A stretch of 64,000 nt of DNA from JAIRNF01 sp031551125 (GTDB lineage: Bacteria; Bacteroidota; Bacteroidia; Bacteroidales; UBA932): contig JAVBOB010000001.1 of the NCBI GenBank assembly GCA_031551125.1, positions 124,001-188,000 on the forward strand, read 5' to 3'. Made by a program: the position numbers and the translations under genes. The notes under the pieces were generated by a model. It did not search any database. It saw only the letters and a list, made by a program, of their open reading frames with translations, and had not been told where the DNA came from. Shown here piece after piece: positions 57,288 to 64,000 of this stretch (position 1 is its first letter; the number at the start of each line of letters is the position of its first letter).

Positions 57288-58955
57288 ATGACAGATATTG
57301 AAATAGCCCGTGGCGCTACAATGAAGCTTATTGTTGACATTGCTGCCAAGTTAGGACTTCCGGTTGAAGAGCTGGAGCTGTACGGAAAGTATAAAGCAAA
57401 AATTCCTCTTCATCTTATTGATGAAGAAAAGGTGAAAAAATCAAAGCTGATATTGGTTTCAGCCATTTCACCAACCCCTGCGGGAGAAGGAAAAACAACC
57501 ATATCCATTGGTCTTTCGCAAGGCCTGAACCGCATAGGAAAAAAAACAACCGTTGTACTTCGTGAGCCTTCACTTGGCCCCGTATTCGGCGTAAAAGGTG
57601 GAGCAACAGGCGGCGGTTACTCACAGGTACTCCCGATGGAGGACATCAACCTGCATTTTACCGGAGATTTTGGTGCTATTGAGAAGGCGCACAACTTGCT
57701 CTCGGCAGTGATTGATAACAATATTCAGAGTAAAAAGAACACGCTCAACATAGACCCTCGCACCGTAACGTGGAAACGGGTAATGGATATGAACGACCGT
57801 TCGTTGCGTAACATCGTAGTGGGTTTAGGTGGAACCTCATCAGGAGTTCCGCGCGAAACGGGATTTGATATTACCGCCGCATCAGAAGTAATGGCTATTC
57901 TTTGTCTATCAAAGGATAGAGAAGATTTGAAAAAACGCTTAGGCAATATTTTTGTAGGATACACTTACGATAAGAAACCCATTTACGCTCGCGATTTAAA
58001 GGCACACGGCGCTATGGCAGCCTTGCTTAAGGATGCTATTAAACCCAACTTGGTACAAACGCTTGAGGGTACGCCTGCTATTATTCACGGCGGTCCGTTT
58101 GCCAACATTGCGCAGGGAACCAACTCTATTATTGCAACCAAGATGGGGCTTACGTTCTCAGAATATGTTGTAACCGAAGCCGGATTTGGTTTTGACTTGG
58201 GCGCCGAAAAATTCTTGGATATAAAATGTCAGTCATCAGGACTTGCTCCTGACGCGGTAGTGCTTGTTGCAACCATTCGCGCGTTGCGCTATCACGGTGG
58301 TGTTCCCGTTAAAGAAGTTGGAACTCCTAACTTGGAGGCCTTAAAGAAGGGGGTAGCAAACCTTGAGAAGCATATTGAGAACATGAAGCTGTTCAACACC
58401 TGTCCGGTGGTAGCCGTTAATAAGTTTGTTACCGATACCGACGAGGAAATAGACTTTGTGATTAAGACCTGTGAGCGCTTGGGCGTTCATGCACGTGTGG
58501 CCGAGGTGTGGGCTAAGGGTGGCGAGGGTGCCGAAGAGCTGGCTAAGCTGGTAGTGAGAACTGCCGAAATGTGTACCGGTAAATTTACTCCACTCTACGA
58601 TTGGAATTGGACACCCGAGCAAAAGATTGAAACCATTGCAAAGAAAATATACGGAGCGGAAGCGGTTGACTACACTCCAAAGGCAAAGGCTGACTTGAAA
58701 AAAGTTTACAACCTAGGCTTGGATAAGCTGGCTGTATGTATGGCAAAGACACAAAAATCGTTATCCGATAATCCCGACTTGTTGGGTCGTCCGAAGGATT
58801 TTGTAGTTACCGTGCGTGAGATAGAGGTGGCATCGGGAGCAGGTTTCATTGTTCCCATTACGGGAGAAATTATGCGTATGCCCGGGTTACCGGACCATCC
58901 GGCTGCCGAAGTAATGGATATTGATAATGATGGTAACATTACCGGATTGTTTTAG
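57288..58955 (+). CDS. fhs: Formate--tetrahydrofolate ligase
   Basis: The 555-residue enzyme makes 10-formyl-THF from formate, ATP and THF. It has the P-loop ISPTPAGEGKTTISIGLSQG (about residues 65-84), REPSLGPVFGVKGGATGGGY, INLHFTGDFGAIEKAHNLLS and the C-terminal FIVPITGEIMRMPGLPDHPA. Length is standard. It starts 119 bp after mtaB; both have one-carbon or tRNA roles but no shared regulation is shown. 10-formyl-THF would feed PurH, also encoded in the window. Confidence 0.97.
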   Translation: MTDIEIARGATMKLIVDIAAKLGLPVEELELYGKYKAKIPLHLIDEEKVKKSKLILVSAISPTPAGEGKTTISIGLSQGLNRIGKKTTVVLREPSLGPVFGVKGGATGGGYSQVLPMEDINLHFTGDFGAIEKAHNLLSAVIDNNIQSKKNTLNIDPRTVTWKRVMDMNDRSLRNIVVGLGGTSSGVPRETGFDITAASEVMAILCLSKDREDLKKRLGNIFVGYTYDKKPIYARDLKAHGAMAALLKDAIKPNLVQTLEGTPAIIHGGPFANIAQGTNSIIATKMGLTFSEYVVTEAGFGFDLGAEKFLDIKCQSSGLAPDAVVLVATIRALRYHGGVPVKEVGTPNLEALKKGVANLEKHIENMKLFNTCPVVAVNKFVTDTDEEIDFVIKTCERLGVHARVAEVWAKGGEGAEELAKLVVRTAEMCTGKFTPLYDWNWTPEQKIETIAKKIYGAEAVDYTPKAKADLKKVYNLGLDKLAVCMAKTQKSLSDNPDLLGRPKDFVVTVREIEVASGAGFIVPITGEIMRMPGLPDHPAAEVMDIDNDGNITGLF

Positions 58956-58969
58956 AAAGTAGACAAAAG

Positions 58970-59160
58970 AGATTAAAATAGAACAAAGAGCAAGGACTAA
59001 AAGACAAAGGATGAAAGAATACATTTTTTCCCTTTGTCTTTTGTTTTGTAATCTTTGTTCCAGTTAAATTATGATGAAGGATAAAAGAGCAAAGACAAAA
59101 AAATGAAATAGATATTTATTTCCTTTGTCTTTTAATCTTTGTTCTTTTATCCAATTTTTA
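58970..59160. repeat. Two tandem CAAAGA-family phrase repeats
   Basis: AGAACAAAGAGCAAGGACTA (58980) pairs with TTCCCTTTGTCTTTTGTTTT and TAATCTTTGTTCC (59027-59061). ATGAAGGATAAAAGAGCAAA (59072) pairs with TTCCTTTGTCTTTTAATCTT and TGTTCTTTTATCC (59119-59152). These are two adjacent inverted copies of the family between fhs and the next gene. Confidence 0.6.
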
Positions 59161-59169
59161 CTTGCAAGA

Positions 59170-59964
59170 ATGAATTTCGAAAAATACTGTTTGCAAACTT
59201 GTGATGTAGCGCGTGAAGCCGGACAATTTATCCGAAAGGAGCGTGAAACATTCTCAAGAGATAAGGTAGAGGTAAAAGGCTTACACGATTTTGTTTCGTA
59301 TGTAGATAAAGCTGCTGAAAAACTAATAGTCCAGCGTTTGCAGGCTATTTTACCGGAGGCTGCATTCTTAACGGAAGAAGGAACTGTTGAGCGAAATGAT
59401 GCTCCGTTAAAGTGGATTGTTGACCCGCTGGATGGCACAACCAACTTTATTCATGGCCTATACCCATGCGCTGTTAGCATTGCGCTGATGCATGAGAATG
59501 AGCTGGTGGTTGGCGTGGTTTATGAGATAGGGTTTGACGAGTGTTTTTACGCATGGAAGGGCGCGCCTGCCATGCTGAACGGTAAGCCTATCAGCGTTTC
59601 GAAAGCAGTAGATTTGGAAGGCTGCTTAATTGGTACGGGGTTTCCCTACTACGATTTTTCTAAGCTCACCGCTTACTTTGATTGCCTGCGATACTTTTCG
59701 GAGCATACGCATGGTATGAGGCGTTTGGGAACCGCTGCAACCGACCTTGTTTACGTTGCCTGTGGCCGACTTGATGCCTTCTTTGAGTATAGCCTACACC
59801 CTTGGGATGTGGCAGCCGGAGCACTCATTGTCCAGCAGGCCGGTGGTAAGGTTTGCGATTTTTCGGGAGGCAATAGCTACCTTTTCGGACAAGAAATGGT
59901 AGCCACCAACGCTAGCGTATATAATGAGTTTATGGATGTGGTAAAAACGCATTTTAAACAATAG
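59170..59964 (+). CDS. Inositol monophosphatase family protein
   Basis: The 264-residue Mg-dependent phosphatase has LTEEGTVERNDAPLKWIVDP, DPLDGTTNFIHGLYPCAVSI (metal-binding DP-L-DGT motif, about residues 80-100) and the C-terminal LHPWDVAAGALIVQQAGGKV motif. This matches bacterial SuhB-type inositol monophosphatases; the physiological substrate could be inositol phosphate or another sugar phosphate (or 3'-phosphoadenosine-type compounds). The start MNFEKYCLQ at 59170 is used because the upstream frame lies within repeat DNA. The acyltransferase gene starts 5 bp downstream. Confidence 0.9.
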   Translation: MNFEKYCLQTCDVAREAGQFIRKERETFSRDKVEVKGLHDFVSYVDKAAEKLIVQRLQAILPEAAFLTEEGTVERNDAPLKWIVDPLDGTTNFIHGLYPCAVSIALMHENELVVGVVYEIGFDECFYAWKGAPAMLNGKPISVSKAVDLEGCLIGTGFPYYDFSKLTAYFDCLRYFSEHTHGMRRLGTAATDLVYVACGRLDAFFEYSLHPWDVAAGALIVQQAGGKVCDFSGGNSYLFGQEMVATNASVYNEFMDVVKTHFKQ

Positions 59965-59969
59965 GTACA

Positions 59970-60899
59970 ATGTATGCTGTAAGCTTCTTTCTCTTCTACA
60001 TTTTTTGTAGGCCACTTTCACTCCTTCCGGCAAGGGTACTATACTTTTTCTCGGATATAATGTTTTTAATCCTGCGCTATATCGTTCGTTATCGGTACAA
60101 GGTGGTATGTAAAAATCTGCGCGAATCATTTCCGGAGAAGTCAGAGAAAGAAATACGACAAATTGCTCAACGGTTTTACCAATACCTAGCTGATGTTTTT
60201 ATTGAGTATATTATCCTTATGGGGATAAGCATTAAGCGGCTTAGCCGACGAATGCAGTACAAGAATGTTGACTACATAAAAGAGCTGCACGCAAAAGAAA
60301 AAGATGTAATAATAGTGCTGGGACACTACGGTAACTGGGAGTGGCCATCGGGCTTCTCCACCTATACTCCTTTTGGCCTTAGCTCGGTATACAAGAAGCT
60401 GCGTAACCCGTATTTTGATCGTTACTTTATTAAGCTCCGTAGCCGTTTTGGGTGTGAGATGGTTGAAATGACAGATAGCTTTCGCTATACCTATGCTCGT
60501 TCGCGAAAAGGTGTTCGTACAGCGCTTGCGCTTATTGCCGATCAATCGCCGCAGTGGGGAGAAATGAAGTATTTTACTACTTTTCTTAATCATAGCGGAA
60601 CACCTGTTTTATTGGGACCCGAACGTATAGCAAGGGCTTTGGATATGGCTGTTGTTTTTGCCGATATTGTGAGAATCAAGCGGGGGTATTACGAGCTAAC
60701 TTTTGTTCCCCTGTTTGAAGAGGTTAAGGACCTGCCTCCTTACGCCATTACAGAGGCACATGTGCGCATGTTGGAAAAGCGCATACAAGAACAGCCGGAG
60801 TTTTGGTTATGGTCGCACAAGCGTTGGAAGCGCATGGAAAAAGATATGGAAGAATTTATGTTGAAGAAGAAGCAGGAACAGCAGGAGAAGAAGAGATAA
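59970..60899 (+). CDS. Lipid A-type lauroyl acyltransferase (LpxL/HtrB-like)
   Basis: The 309-residue inner-membrane acyltransferase has an N-terminal helix (AVSFFLFYIFCRPLSLLPAR), RYKVVCKNLRESFPEKSEKE, and the catalytic H-x4-E motif in VLGHYGNWEWPSGF (about residue 115). Further family blocks are YKKLRNPYFDRYFIKLR, ALIADQSPQWGEMKYFTTFL and the C-terminal EFWLWSHKRWKRMEKDMEEF. It probably adds secondary acyl chains to lipid A. The Lys/Glu-rich tail (KKKQEQQEKKR) is disordered. It runs together with the IMPase gene (5 bp) and the YdcF-like gene (1 bp). Confidence 0.9.
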   Translation: MYAVSFFLFYIFCRPLSLLPARVLYFFSDIMFLILRYIVRYRYKVVCKNLRESFPEKSEKEIRQIAQRFYQYLADVFIEYIILMGISIKRLSRRMQYKNVDYIKELHAKEKDVIIVLGHYGNWEWPSGFSTYTPFGLSSVYKKLRNPYFDRYFIKLRSRFGCEMVEMTDSFRYTYARSRKGVRTALALIADQSPQWGEMKYFTTFLNHSGTPVLLGPERIARALDMAVVFADIVRIKRGYYELTFVPLFEEVKDLPPYAITEAHVRMLEKRIQEQPEFWLWSHKRWKRMEKDMEEFMLKKKQEQQEKKR

Positions 60900-60900
60900 A

Positions 60901-61641
60901 ATGAAAAAAAGTCTACTCAAAATAAGCGTTGTACTGGGATTGCTACTGGTGGTACTAGCCCTTGTGCTTACTATTTCAAACGGGTTTTCGTCCAGCAATA
61001 CGCTTACATTTATTGGCGGACTTGGATTACTGTTGCTGGGGTTGTACTATGATAAGCTGTCACGTAGCGTAAGGCGGTTGGTTCTTGCAGCCATAGTTGT
61101 AGGTGCATGCTATTCGGTTGTTGTGCTTACTATCGTTATATCACAAGGCAGTAGAAATACTACTACTTTTACAGAAGATGCTGTTGTGGTTCTTGGCGCA
61201 GGTATTAGAGGTGAAAGACCAACGCGTATGTTGATAGGACGCTTGGACAGGTGTGTTGAGTACATGCAAAAAAATCCCAATGCAGTGGTAGTATTAAGTG
61301 GCGGACAGGGTAGAGGAGAGGATATCCCCGAAGCCGAAGCAATGGCACGCTACCTTATCTCAAAAGGGGTAAATCCGGCAAAGCTGATACAGGATGATAA
61401 ATCTAAAGATACATACGAAAACCTTGTAAACACAAGGGCTATACTTGATAGCTGTTTTAATGGGAAGAGCTATACGCTCGCTTGTATTACAAATGATTTT
61501 CATCTCTACCGATCGCTAAGAATAGGACGATTACAGGGTGTTGATATGACTTGCTATGGCGCTCCTGTTCCTTGGTATTTAAGACCGGGGGCCTATCTCA
61601 GAGAAATATGCTCGGTTACGAAGCATTGGGTGTATAGATAG
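60901..61641 (+). CDS. YdcF/SanA-like DUF218 membrane protein
   Basis: The 246-residue protein has three N-terminal helices (KISVVLGLLLVVLALVLTIS, LTFIGGLGLLLLGLYYD, LVLAAIVVGACYSVVVLTIV) followed by a DUF218 domain. The domain carries DAVVVLGAGIRGERPTRMLI, PNAVVVLSGGQGRGEDIPEA, DDKSKDTYENLVNTRAILDS and ITNDFHLYRSLRIGRLQG, the conserved Rossmann-like pattern of YdcF and SanA. These proteins are linked to envelope integrity or polysaccharide processing, with no proven reaction. It starts 1 bp after the acyltransferase, so envelope-related expression is likely. Confidence 0.85.
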   Translation: MKKSLLKISVVLGLLLVVLALVLTISNGFSSSNTLTFIGGLGLLLLGLYYDKLSRSVRRLVLAAIVVGACYSVVVLTIVISQGSRNTTTFTEDAVVVLGAGIRGERPTRMLIGRLDRCVEYMQKNPNAVVVLSGGQGRGEDIPEAEAMARYLISKGVNPAKLIQDDKSKDTYENLVNTRAILDSCFNGKSYTLACITNDFHLYRSLRIGRLQGVDMTCYGAPVPWYLRPGAYLREICSVTKHWVYR

Positions 61642-61649
61642 TCGGTTCT

Positions 61650-61811
61650 GATGGCACGCAGAAAACACAGAAAGGCACAGATGAACACAGATAATAGAAT
61701 ATCGCAATGCAAAATAAGTAACATAAAGGACACAGAGAATACACAGAGCCCCACAGAGTAAATTTAAAAACCGCGTAAAGCTGCGTTTTTCTGCGTCATC
61801 TGTGTGCTATT
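61650..61811. repeat. CACAGATGACGCAGAT-family inverted repeat
   Basis: ATGGCACGCAGAAAACACAG (61650) with AAGGCACAGATGAACACAGA (61672) is imperfectly mirrored by CTGCGTTTTTCTGCGTCATC and TGTGTGCTAT (61782-61811). TATCGCAATACGCATATC (61819-61836) is the reverse complement of GATATGCGTATTG found at 63209, so the families are linked. Confidence 0.65.
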
Positions 61812-61853
61812 TATCTCATATCGCAATACGCATATCAAATATCAATTAGTAGT

Positions 61854-62879
61854 ATGTACAAAGCAGCAGTTGTTTTACTGAATTGGAACGGGAGGGCGTT
61901 ACTTGAAAAGTTTCTTCCCTCCGTTACGCGCTATTCGCAAAACGAAGGCTGTGTGGTAGTTTTGGCCGATAACGGTTCAACGGATGATTCGCTTGCCTTT
62001 GCTTCGGAGCATTATCCGGAGGTGATACAAGTGAAGCTGGATAAAAACTACGGTTTCACAGGTGGCTACAATCGTGCTTTACCAATGGTTGAAGCTGAAT
62101 ACTATATTTTGATTAATACGGATGTTGAAGTTACCGAGGACTGGCTAGATCCGCTACTTCAGTATATGAACAGCAACCCCGATGCGGCGGCTTGCATGCC
62201 TAAGCTGGTGGCGTATAACGATAATCATAAGTTTGAGTATGCCGGAGCAGCAGGCGGATTTATTGATCGCTACGGCTATCCTTTTTGTCGTGGACGAATA
62301 CTTAGCATGGTAGAGGATGATAACGGGCACTACAATACTCCCATAGACATATTCTGGGCTACCGGAGCGTGTATGCTGGTTCGCTCCTCTGTATATAAGC
62401 AGGTGGGCGGTTTTGATGAGTCGTTTTTTGCACACATGGAAGAGATAGACCTTTGCTGGCGTATGAAGCGGCTGGGCTATCGTATTGCGTGCATTCCTCA
62501 ATCAACCGTGTACCATGTGGGCGGTGGTACGCTCAATTATGCAAGTCCGAGAAAGCTATACCTTAACCACCGCAACAACCTGTTTATGCTCTATAAAAAT
62601 TTAGATGAGAAGAGGTTTAAACGTACCATACGGCGTAGGCTTTTGCTTGATGGGCTATCGGCTATCGGCTACTTGGCGGGATTAAAATTTTCTGCATTTC
62701 AGGCATTATGGAAAGCGCATAACGATTACCGTAGTGCGAAACCAAGGCTGAAAGAGCAACGTAAGCTACTGCTACAATCGGCAGTGACTGATGAGCTAAG
62801 CGGGGTTTATCCCTCATCAATTGTTTGGAAATTCTTTACGCATAAGAAGCGGTTGATATTCTCGCAATTGAAATTTTAA
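61854..62879 (+). CDS. Family 2 glycosyltransferase
   Basis: The 341-residue GT-A enzyme has the nucleotide-sugar-binding pattern VVLLNWNGRALLEKFLPSVT (residues 5-24), VVLADNGSTDDSLAFA, INTDVEVTEDWLDPLLQYM (DxD-like TDV), ATGACMLVRSSVYKQVGGFD and SFFAHMEEIDLCWRMKRLGY (ED-x-D-like), as in rhamnosyl/galactofuranosyl transferases of polysaccharide clusters (WbbL type). The sugar and acceptor are not known. It stands alone after a repeat, without a nearby polysaccharide gene cluster in the window. Confidence 0.9.
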   Translation: MYKAAVVLLNWNGRALLEKFLPSVTRYSQNEGCVVVLADNGSTDDSLAFASEHYPEVIQVKLDKNYGFTGGYNRALPMVEAEYYILINTDVEVTEDWLDPLLQYMNSNPDAAACMPKLVAYNDNHKFEYAGAAGGFIDRYGYPFCRGRILSMVEDDNGHYNTPIDIFWATGACMLVRSSVYKQVGGFDESFFAHMEEIDLCWRMKRLGYRIACIPQSTVYHVGGGTLNYASPRKLYLNHRNNLFMLYKNLDEKRFKRTIRRRLLLDGLSAIGYLAGLKFSAFQALWKAHNDYRSAKPRLKEQRKLLLQSAVTDELSGVYPSSIVWKFFTHKKRLIFSQLKF

Positions 62880-62965
62880 AGGTATTGAACAAAGAGTAAA
62901 GACAAAAGAACAAAGATCTTATATTACCCCTGTCTATTGTCCTTGTTCTTTCATCCATAAAGCAC
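62880..62965. repeat. CAAAGA-family phrase repeat
   Basis: AGGTATTGAACAAAGAGTAA (62880) with AAGAACAAAGATC is mirrored by TGTCCTTGTTCTTTCATCC (62938-62956), another copy of the family next to gene starts. Confidence 0.5.
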
Positions 62966-62972
62966 AGTATAA

Positions 62973-63149
62973 ATGCAACGATTAATAGAGAAGCTAAAGG
63001 AGGCAACCCCTGTAACCAAATCATTTCTGATACTTATCATAATTCTGTTGGTAGGTATCATTCTACGATGGTCGTATGTTAAAGAGGGAATTAAGCGAGG
63101 CTTTGGTCGCTTTGGCAATACCGAGCAGGTTGATTCGCTTAAACAGTAA
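62973..63149 (+). CDS. 58-residue membrane protein
   Basis: ATG at 62973 to TAA at 63149 gives a 58-residue product: a basic/acidic amphipathic start (MQRLIEKLKEATPVTK), one strong transmembrane helix (FLILIIILLVGIILRW) and a charged tail (YVKEGIKRGFGRFGNT and then EQVDSLKQ). Codon use and residue choice look like a real gene, and it falls between the glycosyltransferase and a repeat with no competing ORF. It is too short for a typical gene caller cutoff. The topology suggests a small regulator or accessory of a membrane complex; function unknown. Confidence 0.6.
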   Translation: MQRLIEKLKEATPVTKSFLILIIILLVGIILRWSYVKEGIKRGFGRFGNTEQVDSLKQ

Positions 63150-63678
63150 GGACGTTAAGAGTGAAGCGTTAAGCGGATTGAATAGCACATAGATATCTTT
63201 TGTACAGCGATATGCGTATTGAGATAGTTGATTTGTCTGCGAGCAGCTGAGCCTTTCTGCGCCATCTGCGTACTATTTTCTCTGTGGTTCTCTGTGCCTT
63301 CTCCGTGTACTCTGTGTTACTTGTCTTGTACAGCGATATGCGTATTACGATAGTTGATTTATCTATGTTTATCTGTTCCTTTCTGCGCACCATTTTCTTG
63401 AGTAGTCGCAAATCGCATATCTCAATACCCAAATCCACACCAAATATCCATAATTAAATCATAAAAATATTTATTAATCTAAAATTATTTATGCTGATTA
63501 TCAGTGTATTGATATTTTATTTCCAAAAATATACTACTATGCTATACAAAGTATTCAAAAATATACTTATATTTGCATTACAAAAATATATGTATTGGAT
63601 AATATTTTAAATATAGTAGTTCTGATTTCTGCGTATTAATAGTAAAAACCAAAAAAGATACACTAAAAATTTGTAGCC
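63150..63678. other. 529-bp gap with phrase repeats and AT-rich upstream region of the PspC-like gene
   Basis: The left half contains two copies of a ~39-bp direct repeat beginning TTGTACAGCGATATGCGTAT (63200 and 63326), separated by CACAGAG-family words (CTGCGCCATCTGCGTACTAT, TCTCTGTGGTTCTCTGTGCC). The right half (63440-63678) is about 80 percent A+T and has three copies of CAAAAATATA. I see no convincing gene; a 39-codon ORF at 63491 in AT-rich DNA is likely chance. Confidence 0.6.
63524..63590 (+). promoter_or_regulatory. Upstream region of the PspC-like gene: three CAAAAATATA motifs and a -7 box
   Basis: CAAAAATATA occurs at 63524-63533, 63556-63565 and 63581-63590 (the first two followed by C). 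TATATTTG, fitting TAnnTTTG, lies at 63568-63575 between the second and third. Repeats around a promoter suggest a regulator binding site, but none is known for this motif. Confidence 0.35.
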
Positions 63679-64000
63679 ATGAAGAAAGTAGTGAGAGTAG
63701 GTATTGGACGAACCTGTTTCAACGTTGAGGAAGACGCTTGCAACAAGCTACAAAGCTACCTCAGTAAGTTTGAAGCATCCATTGCCGATAAAGCGGATGT
63801 AAAAGAGGTAATGGAAGATGTGGAAGCTCGCATTGCCGAGATTTTCCGCGAGTATGTACGTTCAGACAGTCAGGTGGTGAACCTTGAGCTAGTAGATAAG
63901 GTAATTGCCATGCTGGGTACTCCTGAGGTGGAGGAACAAAAGAAAGAAGAAGCACAAGCATCAACAGGCGGAGGGAGTGGTTATGGTAGGCGTGCGCACA
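63679..64000 (+). CDS. PspC-like protein, N-terminal part (runs off the right edge)
   Basis: The first 107 codons are present. The start MKKVVRVGIGRTCFNVEEDA, with LQSYLSKFEASIADKADVKE, VMEDVEARIAEIFREYVRSD and LVDKVIAMLGTPEVEEQK, matches the N-terminal cytoplasmic region of Bacteroidota PspC-domain proteins. These usually continue with PspC membrane helices. A Gly/Ser/Arg-rich stretch (STGGGSGYGRRAH) starts where the window ends. Such proteins are part of envelope-stress responses. A PadR-like regulator, which often sits just upstream in this phylum, is not present here. Confidence 0.75.
   Translation, partial: MKKVVRVGIGRTCFNVEEDACNKLQSYLSKFEASIADKADVKEVMEDVEARIAEIFREYVRSDSQVVNLELVDKVIAMLGTPEVEEQKKEEAQASTGGGSGYGRRAH

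Noticed and set aside
61650..63440. CRISPR array
   Set aside because: The repeated words here are irregular in spacing and drift in sequence, with no constant 24-40-bp repeat or unique spacers and no cas genes in the window.
63491..63610. 39-codon ORF in the AT-rich region before the PspC-like gene
   Set aside because: The composition (Ile, Phe, Tyr, Lys only) is what random AT-rich DNA gives, and it overlaps the repeated CAAAAATATA motifs and promoter box.

Overview
The window is chromosomal DNA from a member of the Bacteroidota, most likely an anaerobic or fermentative Bacteroidales-type lineage. Four things support this. The gene neighbourhoods are typical of the phylum: pdxJ divergent from nadK-uppS-bamA-ompH, tig-clpP-clpX, purH-mreBCD-mrdA-rodA, and gldF-gldG. 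Many genes are preceded by the Bacteroidota -7 promoter box TAnnTTTG. Families largely confined to this phylum are present (DUF6089-like, DUF5683-like, GldF/GldG, Bacteroidota-style PspC). The KorA/KorB ferredoxin oxidoreductase points to low-potential, oxygen-sensitive metabolism. No phage, plasmid, CRISPR array or rRNA operon is visible.

Layout. 1-5.5 kb (minus): an outer-membrane biogenesis operon with NAD kinase, a DUF6089-like barrel protein, UppS, BamA and the start of an OmpH/Skp chaperone. 5.7-13.1 kb (plus): PdxJ, an alpha/beta hydrolase, a second OmpH-like protein, ParA-ParB, a DUF5683-like protein, an MltD-like lytic transglycosylase and an unknown two-helix membrane protein. 13.3-18.4 kb: gamma-carbonic anhydrase-like protein (minus), then KorA-KorB and glutamate dehydrogenase (plus), which together link glutamate, 2-oxoglutarate and succinyl-CoA. 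18.6-25.2 kb (minus): an accessory stretch with a frameshifted outer-membrane beta-barrel protein, a thioredoxin-fold protein, a small Cys-rich secreted peptide and a large lipoprotein with FN3-like and GLUG repeats. 25.5-32.8 kb (minus): ClpX, ClpP, trigger factor, tRNA-Leu, a PH-like membrane protein, LptB, a one-helix protein and arabinose-5-phosphate isomerase (KdsD). 33.1-40.7 kb: RecQ, RsmA/KsgA, a YeiH-type transporter, two small lipoproteins and a MacB/FtsX-type permease. 40.9-48.6 kb (plus): PurH and the complete rod-shape/elongasome set MreB-MreC-MreD-PBP2-RodA. 48.7-54.6 kb (plus): a MazG-like hydrolase, an FAH-family enzyme, a small membrane protein, LpxB, an IS200-like/REP-associated transposase unit and GldF-GldG. 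54.8-64 kb (plus): a short-chain dehydrogenase, MtaB, formate-THF ligase, an inositol-phosphatase family protein, a lipid A-type acyltransferase, a YdcF-like protein, a family 2 glycosyltransferase, a 58-residue membrane protein and the start of a PspC-like protein.

Most genes are housekeeping, with a strong envelope theme: BamA, Skp, LptB, KdsD, LpxB, an LpxL-like acyltransferase, and MreBCD/PBP2/RodA. The unusual content lies between genes. At least five families of dispersed inverted or palindromic repeats fill the intergenic spaces. One is a REP-like palindrome around 'ATTGCGAGCGAAGCAATCT' (seven copies and one collapsed remnant). One is a set of GTA-loop hairpins related to the ends of the transposase unit. 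One is a terminator-like family with a core like AGGTTTT-AAAACCT. The last two are long imperfect 'phrase-like' inverted repeats.

I found no certain new defence or biosynthetic system. The best candidates for something undescribed are the secreted Cys-rich peptide / thioredoxin / outer-membrane module at 18.6-22.2 kb, and the transposase unit with mirrored three-hairpin ends at 51.5-52.1 kb.
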